A DNA stretch of 64,000 nt from Rhipidocladum racemiflorum. Its lineage: Eukaryota > Streptophyta > Magnoliopsida > Poales > Poaceae. This document shows, piece after piece, positions 10,068 through 21,725 of the stretch (position 1 is its first letter; every line of letters starts with the position of its first letter). The stretch spans positions 44,411,849 through 44,475,848 of the forward strand of contig CM070581.1 in the NCBI GenBank assembly GCA_036346355.1, read 5' to 3'. The notes under the pieces are model-generated. The model did not search any database. It saw nothing but the letters and a program-made list of their open reading frames with translations, and was not told the DNA's origin. The position numbers and the translations under genes were made by a program.

Positions 10068-11182
10068 TGAAAACATTGGCAACACCACTTAGAATTGAAC
10101 ATTTGGCATTCACTTTACAAAAGATTTTTAAATCCAAGGGATCAAAGACCAAAGTAAGAAAACACATAATTCCCCTTTTGACCAAAAAGCAAAACAAAAT
10201 CTCCCCCTGAGAAGGAAAATGTGTGTGAATGTGCAATGTGCCCAAAAATTTCAAAATTCTCCAAACTTCTTAAATTTCCAAAAACAACTCCCCCTTATTC
10301 TTCTCCCTCTTTTTCCTTAAACTTTTCAACGATTTCCAAATTTCTCCCCCTTTGACAATGGATTCATCAAGAGTAAAAGAGAGAACAGGTTCAAAATTTT
10401 TCTGTAGCAAAGATTTCACAAGGAGAAACAAGGGAGTGCCAAGATAGAAAAAGATGAGCTCATTCGATCATATAACCTTATATATCACATAATATGCAAA
10501 ATACATGATCTTGATGTGATTTTAGCATGTTAGGGAATGACATGTATCTCAACCTCAATTCAGTCAACTATAGCCAAGTACTAAGCAAAACCTTTAGTAG
10601 AAAAACAAAGGCTCAAAGTTGAAGCAAATAACAAATCAGGGCGAGCAAGTAGTTTCAACTCCAATCTAGTAGACCAATTTAATCTTTAAACAATAAATCG
10701 CATGTGGCATGCTTGAAGCATACTTCTTTTATTTTCTAGGAGTGGCATGCTTGAAGCATACATCTTAACTTTGAGGGAATGGCATGCTTGAAGCATACAT
10801 CTTATCTTTTAGGGAAAGCATCCTGAAGCTCATAACTTGAGGCTTTTGCTTTTAACAACCCTTTTATTGATTCCCTTTTCTTTTCATTTTTCTTTGATCA
10901 TAAACATGCAAAAGTGATTAAAAGGTCTTATGAAAGAGTAAAGTTGAAACCACACTTGCTTCATTGCCCAAATTTGTCAAGAGGATTCAATATCAAGCCT
11001 AGAAGAGTAAGATATCACAGAGTATTTAGCTATAGGCAATCAGATCGTGGAATTCCGCAATGTCATTCTTAGTTCAAGTGAGACAATTTAGATTATCATA
11101 TATTAGCTCAATTATATAGTATATAAAGAAATATGATAAAGTGAGCTCATCAAGTGAAGGAACTTGGCAAAGAAACTCCCCC
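10068..11182 (-). other. Copia 3' noncoding region; no gene seen
   Basis: Between the RNase H end and the PPT, about 1.1 kb with no credible gene. There is no envelope-like frame of the kind some Sireviruses carry at this position. It holds the palindromic repeats described separately. Confidence 0.7.
10692..10802 (-). repeat. Palindromic repeats upstream of copia PPT
   Basis: Three copies of GGCATGCTTGAAGCATAC (about 10697, 10743 and 10781), each a near-palindrome with arms TATGCTTC/GAAGCATG, spaced about 40-45 bp. The reverse complement of the block recurs in the flanking old copia fragment (about 21560-21660). Conserved palindromes upstream of the PPT have been reported for Sireviruses. 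Confidence 0.8.
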
Positions 11183-11660
11183 TCAAAACAATCCCATTGG
11201 ATGAACAATTCCAAGTTCTCCCCGAATAAAAGCAAAACGAGAAGAAGACAAAGGTTTTGTGAAAATGTCTGCCAATTGATGTTCAGTATCCACATGATGA
11301 AGCACAATGTTGCCTTTTTCAACATGATCTCTAAGAAAGTGAAATCTGATGTCAATGTGTTTTGTTCTAGAGTGTTGCACGGGTTCTTAGCAATGCAAAT
11401 TGCACTAGTGTTATCACACAAAAGAGGAACACTATCCAAATTAACCCCATAATCTTTTAGTGTAGCTACTATCCAAAGAATTTGAGAACAACAACTAGCA
11501 GCAGCCACATATTCAGATTCAAAGCTTGATTGTGCAACAGAAGATTGTTTTCTAGATGACCATGCAATGAGAGAATTTCCCAAGAAGTGACATGAACCAG
11601 AAGTGCTTTTCCTATCAATTCTACATCCTCCAAAATCAGCATCGTAAAAGATCTCAAACT
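11183..11660 (-). pseudogene. Copia RNase H (frameshifted)
   Basis: Starts near YDADFGGCRIDRKSTSG (around 11600-11650), continues through SFESEYVAAA and the LLCDNTSAI motif (the usual copia RNase H acidic positions), then shifts frame near 11380 into KHIDIRFHFLRDHVEKG and HQLADIFTKPL, the canonical end of copia pol. The protein degrades the RNA strand during reverse transcription. The frame changes make it non-functional as written. Downstream there is only noncoding DNA to the PPT. Confidence 0.88.
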
Positions 11661-12665
11661 AATGCATGAGGAAGCAGTAAAGCCAAATGCCAAAATCTTG
11701 AGTTCCATGAAGATACCTGAAAATCCTTTTGTGACTTGTCGATGTGAAGCACGTGGGAAGCTTGAAAACGAGCACACAAGCATACAGCAAATTGTATATC
11801 CGGCCTTGATGCATTGAGGTACAAAAGTGAACCTATCATGCTTCTATATTCCTTTTGATCAACCGGCTCACCATCTTCATCCTGATCAAGTGTGCAATTG
11901 CTTTCCATAGGTGTCATGATTGGTTTCTTTGTTTTCCATCCCAAATCTATGCAACAAGTCTTTTGTGTATTTGCTTTGATGTACAAAGGTACCATCCTTT
12001 GTTTGCTTGATTTGAAATCCCAAAAAGTATGTCAACTCACCCATCATACTCATCTCAAACTCCTTTCTCATTGTTTCTGAAAACTCAGACACTAAAACAT
12101 GAGAGGAACCACCAAAGATAATATCATCAACATAAATCTGAACGAATAATTGATCATTGCCTTGCTTGAGTAAAAAGAGAGTTTTGTCAACCTTTCCCAT
12201 TGAAAACCCCCTTTCAAGTAAAAAGGTTTTTAGCCTATCATACCATGCTCTAGGGGCTTGTTTCAAACCATACAAAGCTTTTGATAGTTTGAATACATGA
12301 TTTGGAAACTTTAGATTTTCAAAACCAGGTGGTTGCTTGACATAAACCTCCTCATTTATGTAGCCATTCAGAAAAGCACTTTTCACATCCATTTGATACA
12401 ATTTGAAACCTTTGGATGCAGCAAAAGCTAAAATGATTCTAATGGCTTCAATTCTAGCAACAGGAGCAAAGGTTTCATCAAAATCTAAGCCTTCAATTTG
12501 AGTGTAACCTTGAGCAACCAATCTAGCCTTGTTTCTAACAACAACACCATCCTCACTTTGTTTATTTTTGAAAACCCATCTAGTTCCAATAACATTAAAA
12601 TCAGGAGGAGGTGAGACAAGTTTCCAAACTTTATTTCGTTCAAAATTCTCTAATTCTTCATGCAT
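11654..12665 (-). pseudogene. Copia reverse transcriptase (frameshifted near its end)
   Basis: The main frame (11886-12665) carries the copia RT signature: WVFKNK, ARLVAQGYTQ, MDVKSAFLNG, LYGLKQAPRAWYDRL, and the catalytic pair in YVDDIIFGG. The frame breaks at about 11900-11990 and continues in another frame (11654-11995) with MIGSLLYLNASRPDIQFAV, the connection to RNase H. The catalytic core is intact by eye; only the C-terminal joint is broken. Confidence 0.92.
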
Positions 12666-14070
12666 GGCATTGATCCAAGATTCGCGGATAATGCATGAGA
12701 TATATCTTTGGGTTCAAAAGAAGCAACTAAAGCAGAATGAGCATGAGTGTCAGAATGAATAAACCTGGATCGAGTGACTCTCTCATTTAGGTCTCCAATC
12801 ATTTGTTCAGATGGATGCATTTGTTGAATGTGCAAGGGAGCATTGGCTTTTGAGACTTCTCCTTCTCCTTCTTCATTTTCAGCATGTACAGATGATGTTG
12901 TAGCTTGAGGATGGTTAGCTGTAGGTGATGTAGTAGTAGGTGCCAAGGGTGCTACAAATTGTTGTGCATTAGGAAGAGTCAAGACCTCATCTTCAACATC
13001 ATCATTATCTTCAAAGATTTTCTCCCCTCGAATGTATGCGCTTTGCACTGCATCACTTGGACTAGTGCCTGGACTAGCCTCATCAAAAGTAACTTCACAA
13101 GTTTCCACAATTTTGTTAGTCTCCAAAACAAGCACACGATAGCCACGAGTATGAGCAGGATATCCAAGAAAAATGCCATCAGTTGATCTAGCTTCAAATT
13201 TATCAAGATTTCCAGATTTCAAGACAAAACATTTGCATCCAAAAACTCGAAAGTGAGAAACAGAAGGTCTATGTCCAAACCGAAGCTCATATGGAGTCTT
13301 ACCCAATTTTGATCTTAAAAACACACGGTTTGAAACATAACATGCAGTTGAAAACGCTTCAGCCCAAAAGTTCCTAGGAGTGTGATGTTCATCTAACATG
13401 GTTCTAGCCATCTCAACCAATGTTCTGTTTTTCCTTTCAACTATACCATTCTGTTGAGGTACTCTAGGTGATGAAAATTGATGATCAATTCCTTTTTCAG
13501 TACAAAAGTGATTAAAAGAAGCATTTTTGAATTCAGTTCCATTATCACTTCTAATAGCTTTGAGAGTTCCTGGATGATCAATAGAAAGCCTAAGAACAAG
13601 ACTTCTAAAATGACTAAAAGCCTCATCCTTAGATGCCATAAAGTATACCCAAGAGTATCTAGAAAAATCATCAACAATCACAAGCACATACCATTTGCCT
13701 CCAAAGGATTGAACTCGAGATGGTCCAATCAGTATCAAGATGTAGAAGCTGTCTGGAGCGCGTTTGTCATCACCATGGTAAGAGGTGGATGTGAACCTGC
13801 AATCATCTTACCATGTCTACAAGAGGAACATACTAAATTGCTATCACCCTTAAGCTTAGGCAAGCCACGTATGAGATCTAAACTGCTTACACGAGTAAGA
13901 TGATCAAAACCAACATGACCAAGTCTACGATGCCAAAAGAATAAATCTTTAGAAACATTGGCAATTAGACACCTATGTTTAGAAGAAGGTGATGCATCAA
14001 AATCAGCTTTAAAAACTCTTCCAAAACGAAATCTTGAACACAAGATCACCAAGCATCTAGCACTTTGCAT
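12650..14070 (-). pseudogene. Copia integrase with GAG-pre-integrase zinc domain
   Basis: The 13735-14070 frame has the HHCC zinc domain (HRRLGH ... CSSCRHGKM). The 12650-13738 frame follows with the catalytic core: first Asp in VIVDDFSRYSW, second in RSDNGTEF, Glu in NGIVERKNR. The C-terminal part includes KCFVLKSGNLDKFEARS and FLGYPAHTRGYRV, typical of copia integrase. The two frames meet with a small shift at about 13735. Integrase precedes RT, which identifies Ty1/copia order. The C-terminal ~100 residues are low-complexity and overlap the RT frame by a few codons. Confidence 0.92.
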
Positions 14071-14520
14071 TCATTTTTCTTAAAGCTTATCTCAAGATCT
14101 TCATCAAGCATTTGTGAGACAGAAAGCAAGTTATATTTCAAGTTTTCAACAAGAGCCACATCCTTGAACATAAACTTGTCACTTACCTTTACTGTACCTT
14201 TTGCCACAATGAAGAGGAAGAAGCATCTCCAAAAGTAACACTTTCAAAGACGAGATGCACGAGTAAGGGAGGAGAACCAATTCTTTTTACTGCACATGTG
14301 GCGTGAGCATCCTAATCCACTAGCCATATGTTCTCCTTCCTCGCGAGAAGCCTACATAGCAACAAAACATGTCGAGGTCTCAAGATCGGGTTAGGAATGA
14401 GATTTTTGGGAATCCGATCGAGACACACGACGCTTTACAAGATAGGCACAACACGATAATTTTTATGCACAAAATCATATTTATCTTTTCCCATGTTTCT
14501 AGGAATGTAAGGTGTTTTCA
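14071..14520 (-). pseudogene. Copia protease region with lesion at the active site
   Basis: No long open frame. On the minus strand, 14296-14325 encodes the end of the canonical copia protease motif (GCSRHM), but the codons that should give Asp-Ser-Gly read GATTAGGA, consistent with one deleted base in a GAT-TCA-GGA stretch. This shifts the frame across the catalytic site. Surrounding sequence up to 14520 shows further frame changes. Confidence 0.7.
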
Positions 14521-16541
14521 TCACTCTAGACGATAAGGAGTAAAATGTGCTTTGCTGAAATTTGACCTAGCCTCGCTTCTTTCCTTCTTTTGTTGTTTGG
14601 CTAGTCTAAAGCAATAATCTACTAAGTGTCCATCTCTACCACAATGAGTGCAAGTGTACTTGACATGATGTTTAGCTTTAACAAGAAAGGCACATTTTGC
14701 TTTCATCATAGTAGAGGATAAAAAACCAGCAGATTGAAAAGCAATTTTCTTAGGCTCATTAGATAACTCAATTTTGCAAGGAGCCTGAACAACAGTGCGA
14801 GGTTTAGTTTCGTATGTGGTATAAGGATCAAAACCTAAACCTCTCTTGTTTGTGCTAACCTTAGATTGATCCAAGATCATGTTCAACTTTTTCTTGCCAT
14901 TAGTGAATCGTTCCAAAGAGTTTTGCAAGTAATCAACTTTCTTAGCAAGAATTAAACAATTATTGCAGGGAACATCTACTTTTCCTTTTTGCTTGCGACA
15001 AGTTGAGCATGAGAGAATTTCATGTGAAAGCAAATTATCAGTTAATTGAGAAACCCTAGCATTTGCATCTTTCAATTTTAATTCAAGAGTTGAGCATTTA
15101 GAACAAGAAGTTGAACTATGCAAATCATCAGTGGAACAGCTAGCATGTACAACATGTTTTTTTCTCATTTAGATGCAACAAAAGAGCATGTTCTTTCCTA
15201 AGCAAGGTGAGCTCATTGTAAATTAAGTCACATGATTTGCAAGTATCATCACTAGGAATCAAAGTCTTAAGTCTAGCAATTTCAGCATTCAATGATTCAA
15301 TAATGAAATCATGTTTCTTAATTTTCTTATCACGTTTGTCAAGCAATTTTCCAAGACGAGCAACAAAGAATAGCTAATTCATCATAAGAGGGATCTACCT
15401 CATTGAAGTCGCTGTCATGGTCGTCCTCGGTGAAGCTATCCTTGCTGCTTGCCATGAGACATAATCCTATTAAATCATGCTTGCTTGGAGTTGCATCATC
15501 TTCGCTGCTCTCCGAGTCCACATCGCTCAAATTGACTTGTTCAAGAGCGGAAAGAACTCGGTGAACCACCTTGCGGTTGATGAAGCTCTTCTTCTTCTTA
15601 TCATTTGACGAAAACCTTTTCTTTTCATTCCTTCTGTCGTTGTCCTTCTCCTCCTTTGATGTTTTTCCTGCAAGCTTAGGACAATTTGTGCGAATATGGT
15701 TAAGGTCACCACACTCATAGCATCTTGGAGGACCACCTCTCTTTCTCATTCTCACATTCTCGCAAAGCTTTGCTAAAGCGAGAAGAGAGTAGTGCGAGAT
15801 CTTCTTCAGAAACTCTTCAAGTTGCTCATCTGTTAAAGAAGACATGGAAGACAAGGCAAAGCTAGAAGAAGAATTTGCATTTGACATGTTAGGGTTAGAG
15901 ATCAAAGCAATTGATTTAATGTTACCCTTCCTGGCAAGAACATCCAACTCATGAGTTTTCAACTTAGAGTAAAGAACATCTAATGTGAGTGTGCTCATGG
16001 TAGTAGATTCTTGTATAGATGTTACTTTCATCTCCCACACCGACATGTCCAAAGCACTAAGCAATTGTCGAGCATTTTCAGCATCGGTGTAGCTAACTCC
16101 AACAAAGACGTAGATTGCTAAGAATTTTATTGAAACGTGCAAAGAAGTCATCTACTGATTCACTAGGTTTCATCTCAAAACGCATGTATTCCTTTTGTAA
16201 ATATCTTGGCGAACCTCTTTGACAGTGTTAGAACCTTCATGGTAATCACAAAGAGATTTCCATACCTCATATCGGATCGAAGATGAACCACACGATCAAA
16301 GTCGCTGCGTCCCAAGCCTTGGATGATCAAGTTGCGCGCCTTCTTTGTTTGCTTCAACATGTGTGCGATTGGTGTCGTTGACGTTGTCGTTTGCAGGGAC
16401 TTCATATGGCTTGTAGACCTTCTCCCAAATTGTGAAGCCCTGTGCTTGAATGAACGCCTCCATCTTGGCCTTCCAAAACTGAAAATCAACACCATCGAAC
16501 ACACATGGTTTTGTCGAATAACGATCCATTGATCTAATCAC
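14521..16541 (-). pseudogene. Copia (Sirevirus-type) gag, multiply frameshifted
   Basis: The N-terminus (16296-16541) has FDGVDFQFWKAKMEAFIQ, the usual copia gag start. Frame changes follow near 16300 and 16160. The central frame (15339-16151) carries a CCHC knuckle CYECGDLNHIRTNCP and Lys/Asp-rich linkers. 15140-15346 is leucine-heptad-rich and probably a coiled coil. 14521-15168 ends with a second knuckle CTHCGRDGHLVDYCF. A long gag with coiled coil and two knuckles fits Sireviruses. Gag would form the particle; this copy cannot. Confidence 0.85.
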
Positions 16542-16561
16542 TGTTTAAGATAGATTAGAGA

Positions 16562-16580
16562 AACCTTGCTCTGATACCAC
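16562..16580 (-). other. Primer binding site of the copia element
   Basis: Minus strand AGTGGTATCAGAGCAAGGT directly follows the 5' LTR end and is complementary to the initiator-Met tRNA 3' end (TGGTATCAGAGC). Confidence 0.93.
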
Positions 16581-18353
16581 TTGTAGGATCGAAGTATACG
16601 AATATAGAAATCAGAGGGGGGGTGAATGATTGTGCGGAAGCTAAAACCAAATTCTTGACCTATTAAAAGTTCACCCCAAAACAGAACCAAATAATTGCCT
16701 CGTTTTCGACAAAAACAGAATGACAGAGGTTTGGTAAAACAAGAATTCCCGGAGATCCAACCGTCGAAACGATCTGAAATTTGGACACAAGAAACTAGAT
16801 TCCAATACTAATCGAACCCAAAAAGAATCAGCTCGATCGGACTTACGGATCAAAAGTTATGAGCTTCGCAAGCTTGCTGATTCAGAACTTGACGAGAATC
16901 AAACTAATCAAAACTTCAAGATTAAACAAGAACGACAAAAGATTGATCAACTAGACTTTGAGAAACACTAGATCAATACCCTAGAGAGGTTTTTGATGGA
17001 TCAAATCAAGATAAAACTTGAAGAACAAAAACCAATCTAGAACTAGAACAAGCATGCAAACAAGAACCAAAACAGAAAACACTGTAGCGACGTGGTTACT
17101 GTAGCACGCAAAAATCTTGGAAGAATTGATCTTTATTTCTTGTCTAAAATACTCTCATCAAAAGAGTACAAACCCTAAAACCAAGCTCAAAGCTTGATGC
17201 GCTCAGCTCTACTTGATTGGATACCCTTCAACAGGAGACAACCCCTCCTATTTAAAGGACCAACCCACAAGGAGTTCTGAATACAATTCCTATTCCCTAG
17301 AAGGAATCTGTATCCAACACAACTCTATTTGGCCCAACCTGGCCGAGTACAACTCTTGCACGCGTATGGCAACCCTACCATACTCACGTGACTAACACTT
17401 TGCACGCGTATGGCCACCTGCCATACTCACGTGACTAACACTTTGCACGCGAATGACCTCCTGCCATTCTCACGTGACTAACCATTCTTCATGTGCACCA
17501 TTCTCTTAGCCCGAACGTCCCGCATGACATCCTTGACCACCAAGACCTCAGTTCCTCCTGAACCTAGTCCCGAACCTCAGTTCTTCCATGAACCTAGTTC
17601 CGGTCCCGTCATCGACCACATTCGTCTTCGAGCAATACCTGCACATGAACAAACCACAAAACAAATCCGAGCACAAGTCCACGACTTGACTCAATGTCAA
17701 TCCATGCAACTACTCACATGAGTATTGCATAAAGTCCACTTCAAAAGAAGCATCATGAAATCATTACAAATTTCAAATTCACATTCAAAATTCAAATCCA
17801 AATCGCTCAAAACCCTAATTGAGCGAAAACGCATTCACGACGGACCAACAAAATCGGTCCGGCGTACACATGAAAAAGTCACTCAAAAAACCATTCACGA
17901 CGGACCAACAAAATCGGTCCGGTGTACAAGTGAAAGTCTCGGTTTCAAGAAGAAATCATTCCGGCGAAAACACGTTCACGACAGACTAAAAGAAATCAGT
18001 CCGTCGTACATGCGAAATCAATTCTCAAAGCCGTTCTGATCGACCAAAGAAATTGGTCCGACGTACATGCAAAACTCTTGGTTCCTTGGAAAATTGAGTC
18101 CGCTCGAGAATCTCAAAAGCATGTCCACGATGCACTCCAAAAACTTGGTCCGTCGTACATGGGAAAGTGCCAAAACATGTTTACGACAGACCAACAAAGT
18201 TTGTCCGTCGTAGATGGGAAACTTACTGTTTTCTTTAAGTTTGGTCCGGCGCCAAAGCGAAACTTACTGTTTCTTGTCAAATTGTCAAAACACATGAACA
18301 AACACATTTTGCAAATTCAATTCTAAGCCAATTTTTCAGCACATGATTTCACA
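16581..18353 (-). repeat. Copia 5' LTR
   Basis: Near-identical partner of 8284-10054. TATA-like box at about 17248-17257; CACGTG boxes at 17385-17390, 17428-17433 and 17471-17476; hairpin array at about 17835-18265. Confidence 0.95.
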
Positions 18354-18358
18354 CTAAC

Positions 18359-21338
18359 CCTTGACTGTAATTCCCGAGCGATGTCCAATACCGCGGACAC
18401 GGCTATTCGAATAGATTTTTCACTCTGCAGAGGTTATGCACTTTACCCACAAGATACAACCAAACACCACAAAGGCGAGTGTCCGTAACAAAGTCTTTCG
18501 GAAACTTCTAACAGCACAAGTGGTCCTCCCCGGTGATTGCACACTAACCCTTCCCTTAGCGAAGGCGAAGTTTAGGCTAATCCACCGTTAGATGGGTACC
18601 TGGCCGCAGCCCCGGTACGCTCCCCCGTACAACTACACAAAAGGTATAGTTGACATCCTGAGGTCCCACAGGTACGTTATTATCAACTTAATCAACTAGG
18701 TCTGTCCCATTACAGACATGTGGTTGCACGTTTGACTCAGTTCAAAAGCTTGCAAGGTTAAGTCCTTAGGGTGACCAGGGCAAGACTACCCGAAGAACCA
18801 AAACAACGTTCCCGGTGCCACAACTGGCCCACCCGATCATTCTTGCCACATGCCCCGGTCAGAATCTATTTATCAAAGCCCCAGTTGATTACCATGCACC
18901 ACGTGCCATCAACAATTATAACACATGATACTTCTTTCAAAACAGGTGCAGTATCTCATTAAGTCAAAATTAGCATTTGATTGTCCAAAGCATTTCGCGT
19001 GGCAAGGCTAAGCATACTACATCGGTCTAACTACCCATGTTGGCAATTTAATAATGTCCAACTATTTAATCCTCAACTAGGGTGACAAGGGGTTCATGGC
19101 ATTCAATTATCTATGTCAAGGTGGCATACAACAGCTAGGTAATTAACTAATCTCCCATAATCAATTAAAGCATTTTATAGTTGAACTAGCATGCAATAAT
19201 TTAAATCAAATTAATTTCAAAATGGGATCAACATGGTCAAAGCACAACTTGCCTTCAAAGAGTACTTGTTCTTGGTCCTGAGCTGGCTCCTGGCTCAACA
19301 CCTCACCTTCGAAGCCTTCGGGCACTTCAACGTCTACTCGTAAAGCGTGCAAATAGCAATAAATGAATAAACAGTAGACAAAAAGTGTCCAAACATCCAA
19401 ATAAAGTCCATAAACAGAGAGAGCATAATTTTATGAATTTTTAGGAACTGGAATCGTCAAATTCGGAGTTTAAATGCAAAAGTTATAACCGTTTAAAGTT
19501 TAAAGAAAACATTAATTAAATATAAACAGAGAAATATTCATAATCAAAAATTAATTAAAATTCATATTTGAGTAGGTCTCATTTTTATGAAAATTTAGAA
19601 ATTTGAATCACTCAAATCGGAGTTGAAACGCAAAAGTTATAAGCGTTTGAAGTTTGAATCCATTTTTGAAATCAATAATTCGAATTAATAAATCATTTTC
19701 TTTTTCGGAAATTAATTTATTGCGTCAGCATGACACGTGGACCAATCGGGAGCTGCCACGTCGCCACGGGTCCATGGACCCGGCGCACGGTTTGGCTCGG
19801 TCCACCGTGGACCCGGTCCACGGCTCACGTGTCTCACTGACAGGTGGGCCCCTCGGACAACGTCAGCAGTGATGTCATCACGCACGGCTGAGGGACGGCT
19901 GACAGCGGGGCCCCACCGTGATGTCAGCGTGACGCATGGTGCGGTTGGCTGGGCCGCTGACACGCGGGCCCCATGCTGACGTCACACGTGACGTCAGCGG
20001 CGACCGGGCGGCGACCGCGCTGACCGCGGCGGTCAGACTTCCGCCCACGTGGCTAGATCTCGGCCGTTGATTTTCAAATCAACGGCCCAGATCGGATCTG
20101 GCTTAACGCGTTATGGAAACCGCTCGGCTGGTATGGACCATTCGATCTTGATCGGACGGTCAAGATCAACTCTAGAGTTACAACGTGGCTAACCCTAGCC
20201 GTTTGATCTAGATCTAACGGCTGAGATTGGATCTAGTACGGTGCGGTTCTAGCTACGTGGCACAATCTAAACCGTTGGATCTAGATCCAACGGTTGGAAA
20301 TAGATCTGAAAATTACAACGTGGGATTTTACCCTGGCGACGTGGACGAATCTGGGCCCTCGGATCTTGATCGGACGGCTGATGGAGTTCGCGAGGCGGCG
20401 ATGGCACGCGGCGGAGCAGAGGTCACCGGAGACGAGGACGACGACACGCCCGACGGCGTGTGGGCGCGATTCCAGCAAAGTGAAAGGTCCCCTCCGACGC
20501 GGCTGGTCCTTGCGGTTCCGGATCTGGGCTCAACGGCGGCGGAGGACGGCGGACGGCGGCGGAATCGACGAATAACCGCGGCGGAGCGCAAGCCCAACTA
20601 CGGCGAGCTCTAGCGGGTAGATGGCGGCGGCTCAGGTGACGTGGGCTAGGGCTACGGGTGCGCACGGAAGTCGGCTACCCGGTGGCGGCGACGGCGCTTT
20701 AAATAGGGGCCTCGGCTTCCGTGAAAAGCGCGGAGACCGAGGCCCACACGCTGGCGGCGGCGGAGTCCGACGAGGACTCGGAGAGCGGTGACGTGGCTCA
20801 ACGCGAGCCATTGGATCAAGATCCAACAGTGCGGGGTTTGGGCTCGGGTCCGGCTCGGGCGACTTGGCTGGCTCGGTCGGGCTTGGGTTCGGGCGACGTG
20901 GCTCAATCTCGGTCGTTCGATTTTGATCGGACGGTCGAGAGGGTTAGGGTTAGGTTGGGTTCGAGTCGGACTCGGACTCGAGTCAAACTCGGGCTCGGGT
21001 CGGGTCCGGGTCGGAGGAACAGTACAAACCGGTTAGGTTTTTCCAGCGATTAAATAATCCAATTAATTCCCAGAAATTCATTTAATTCATTAAAAATAGC
21101 AAATCACTCAGAAAAATTCCAAAAAAATTCTAGAAAATATTTTGGAACATTTTGGACTCAAATAAAATATTTCCAACAAAATTTTATTTGCAAAGTTAAA
21201 TTCTTTAATTATTTCAAAAGGGAATAAATTCAAATAAATTCCAAATAAATCCAAATAAATTCTAGAAAATTCCAAAAATTCACCAAAGTGCCAAATCTTA
21301 TTTAAATTCATGAAAAGCAAAAAATTTGGGGTGTTACA
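18359..21338 (-). repeat. Gypsy-1 5' LTR, outer part
   Basis: Ends GGGGTGTTACA at 21338 and resumes the LTR interrupted at 8283. 20189-21338 matches 703-1841. It contains an ACGT/TGACG-rich cluster (19730-20050) and a TTTAAATA box at 20697-20704. The reading frames over this stretch are GC-rich by-products and are not genes. Confidence 0.88.
19730..20050. promoter_or_regulatory. ACGT-core cluster with paired TGACGTCA palindromes in gypsy-1 LTR
   Basis: Two perfect TGACGTCA boxes at 19977-19984 and 19989-19996 are separated by CACG. Around them are CACGTG or CACGTGG cores (about 19735, 19828, 20045) and several TGACG or GATGTCA half-sites. These are classic plant bZIP (TGA/GBF) targets. Function is inferred. 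Confidence 0.5.
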
Positions 21339-21725
21339 GCTAAATACTCTGTGATATCTTACTCTTCTAGGCTTGATATTGAATCTTCTTGATAAATTTG
21401 GGCTATGAAGAAAGAGTGTTTTCAGCTTTACTCTTTCGTAAGACCTTTTAATCACTTTTTCTTGTTTACAATCAAATAAAAAGGAACCAATAAAAAAGGG
21501 GTTGTTAAAAGCAAAATCCTCAAGTTATGTGCTTCAGGCATGCTTTCCCTAAAAAGATAAGATGTATGCTTCAAGCATGCCATTCCCTCAAAGACAAGAT
21601 GTATGCTTCAAGCATGCCACTCCAAGGAAATAAAAGAAGTATGCTTCAAGCATGCCACATGCAGTTTATTGTTTAAAGATTAAATTGGTTATGTGCTAGC
21701 ATGCCACATGCAGTTATGTGCTCCA
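21339..21725 (+). mobile_element. Fragment of an older related copia element, 3' noncoding part
   Basis: Reverse complement of about 10685-11035 in the intact copia element, including the CTAAATACTCTGTGATATC word next to the gypsy-1 boundary and three TATGCTTCAAGCATGCC palindromes. Sequence order shows a plus-strand orientation. Gypsy-1 was inserted into it; the remainder should lie left of the window. Confidence 0.85.

Larger units (their letters stand above)
8284..18353 (-). mobile_element. Sirevirus-type Ty1/copia element, complete, nested in gypsy-1
   Basis: Two ~1.77 kb LTRs (8284-10054 and 16581-18353), both TGTAGG...TTCACA on the plus strand, are flanked by an exact 5-bp duplication CTAAC (8279-8283 and 18354-18358). 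Minus-strand order is LTR, PBS, gag, protease, integrase, RT, RNase H (copia order), a long 3' noncoding part with palindromic repeats, PPT, LTR. A gag with two CCHC motifs and palindromes upstream of the PPT are features reported for Sireviruses. The LTRs are nearly identical, so insertion was recent, yet gag, protease and RT carry frameshifts. It may have been mobilised in trans. Confidence 0.95.
703..21338 (-). mobile_element. Gypsy-1: Tekay/Del-type chromovirus, nested host of a copia element
   Basis: Minus-strand order from the right: 5' LTR (18359-21338 plus 7638-8283, about 3.6 kb once the copia insertion is removed), PBS (7619-7637), accessory ORF, gag, CCHC knuckle and protease, RT, RNase H, integrase, chromodomain, PPT (1842-1856), and part of the 3' LTR (703-1841). 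The LTR begins TGTAACACCCC and ends in GGTCCCGACA. The C-terminal chromodomain and long LTR indicate the Tekay/Del clade. The two LTR copies differ at scattered positions, so the insertion is not very recent. The element sits in a copia fragment (21339-21725). Confidence 0.9.
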
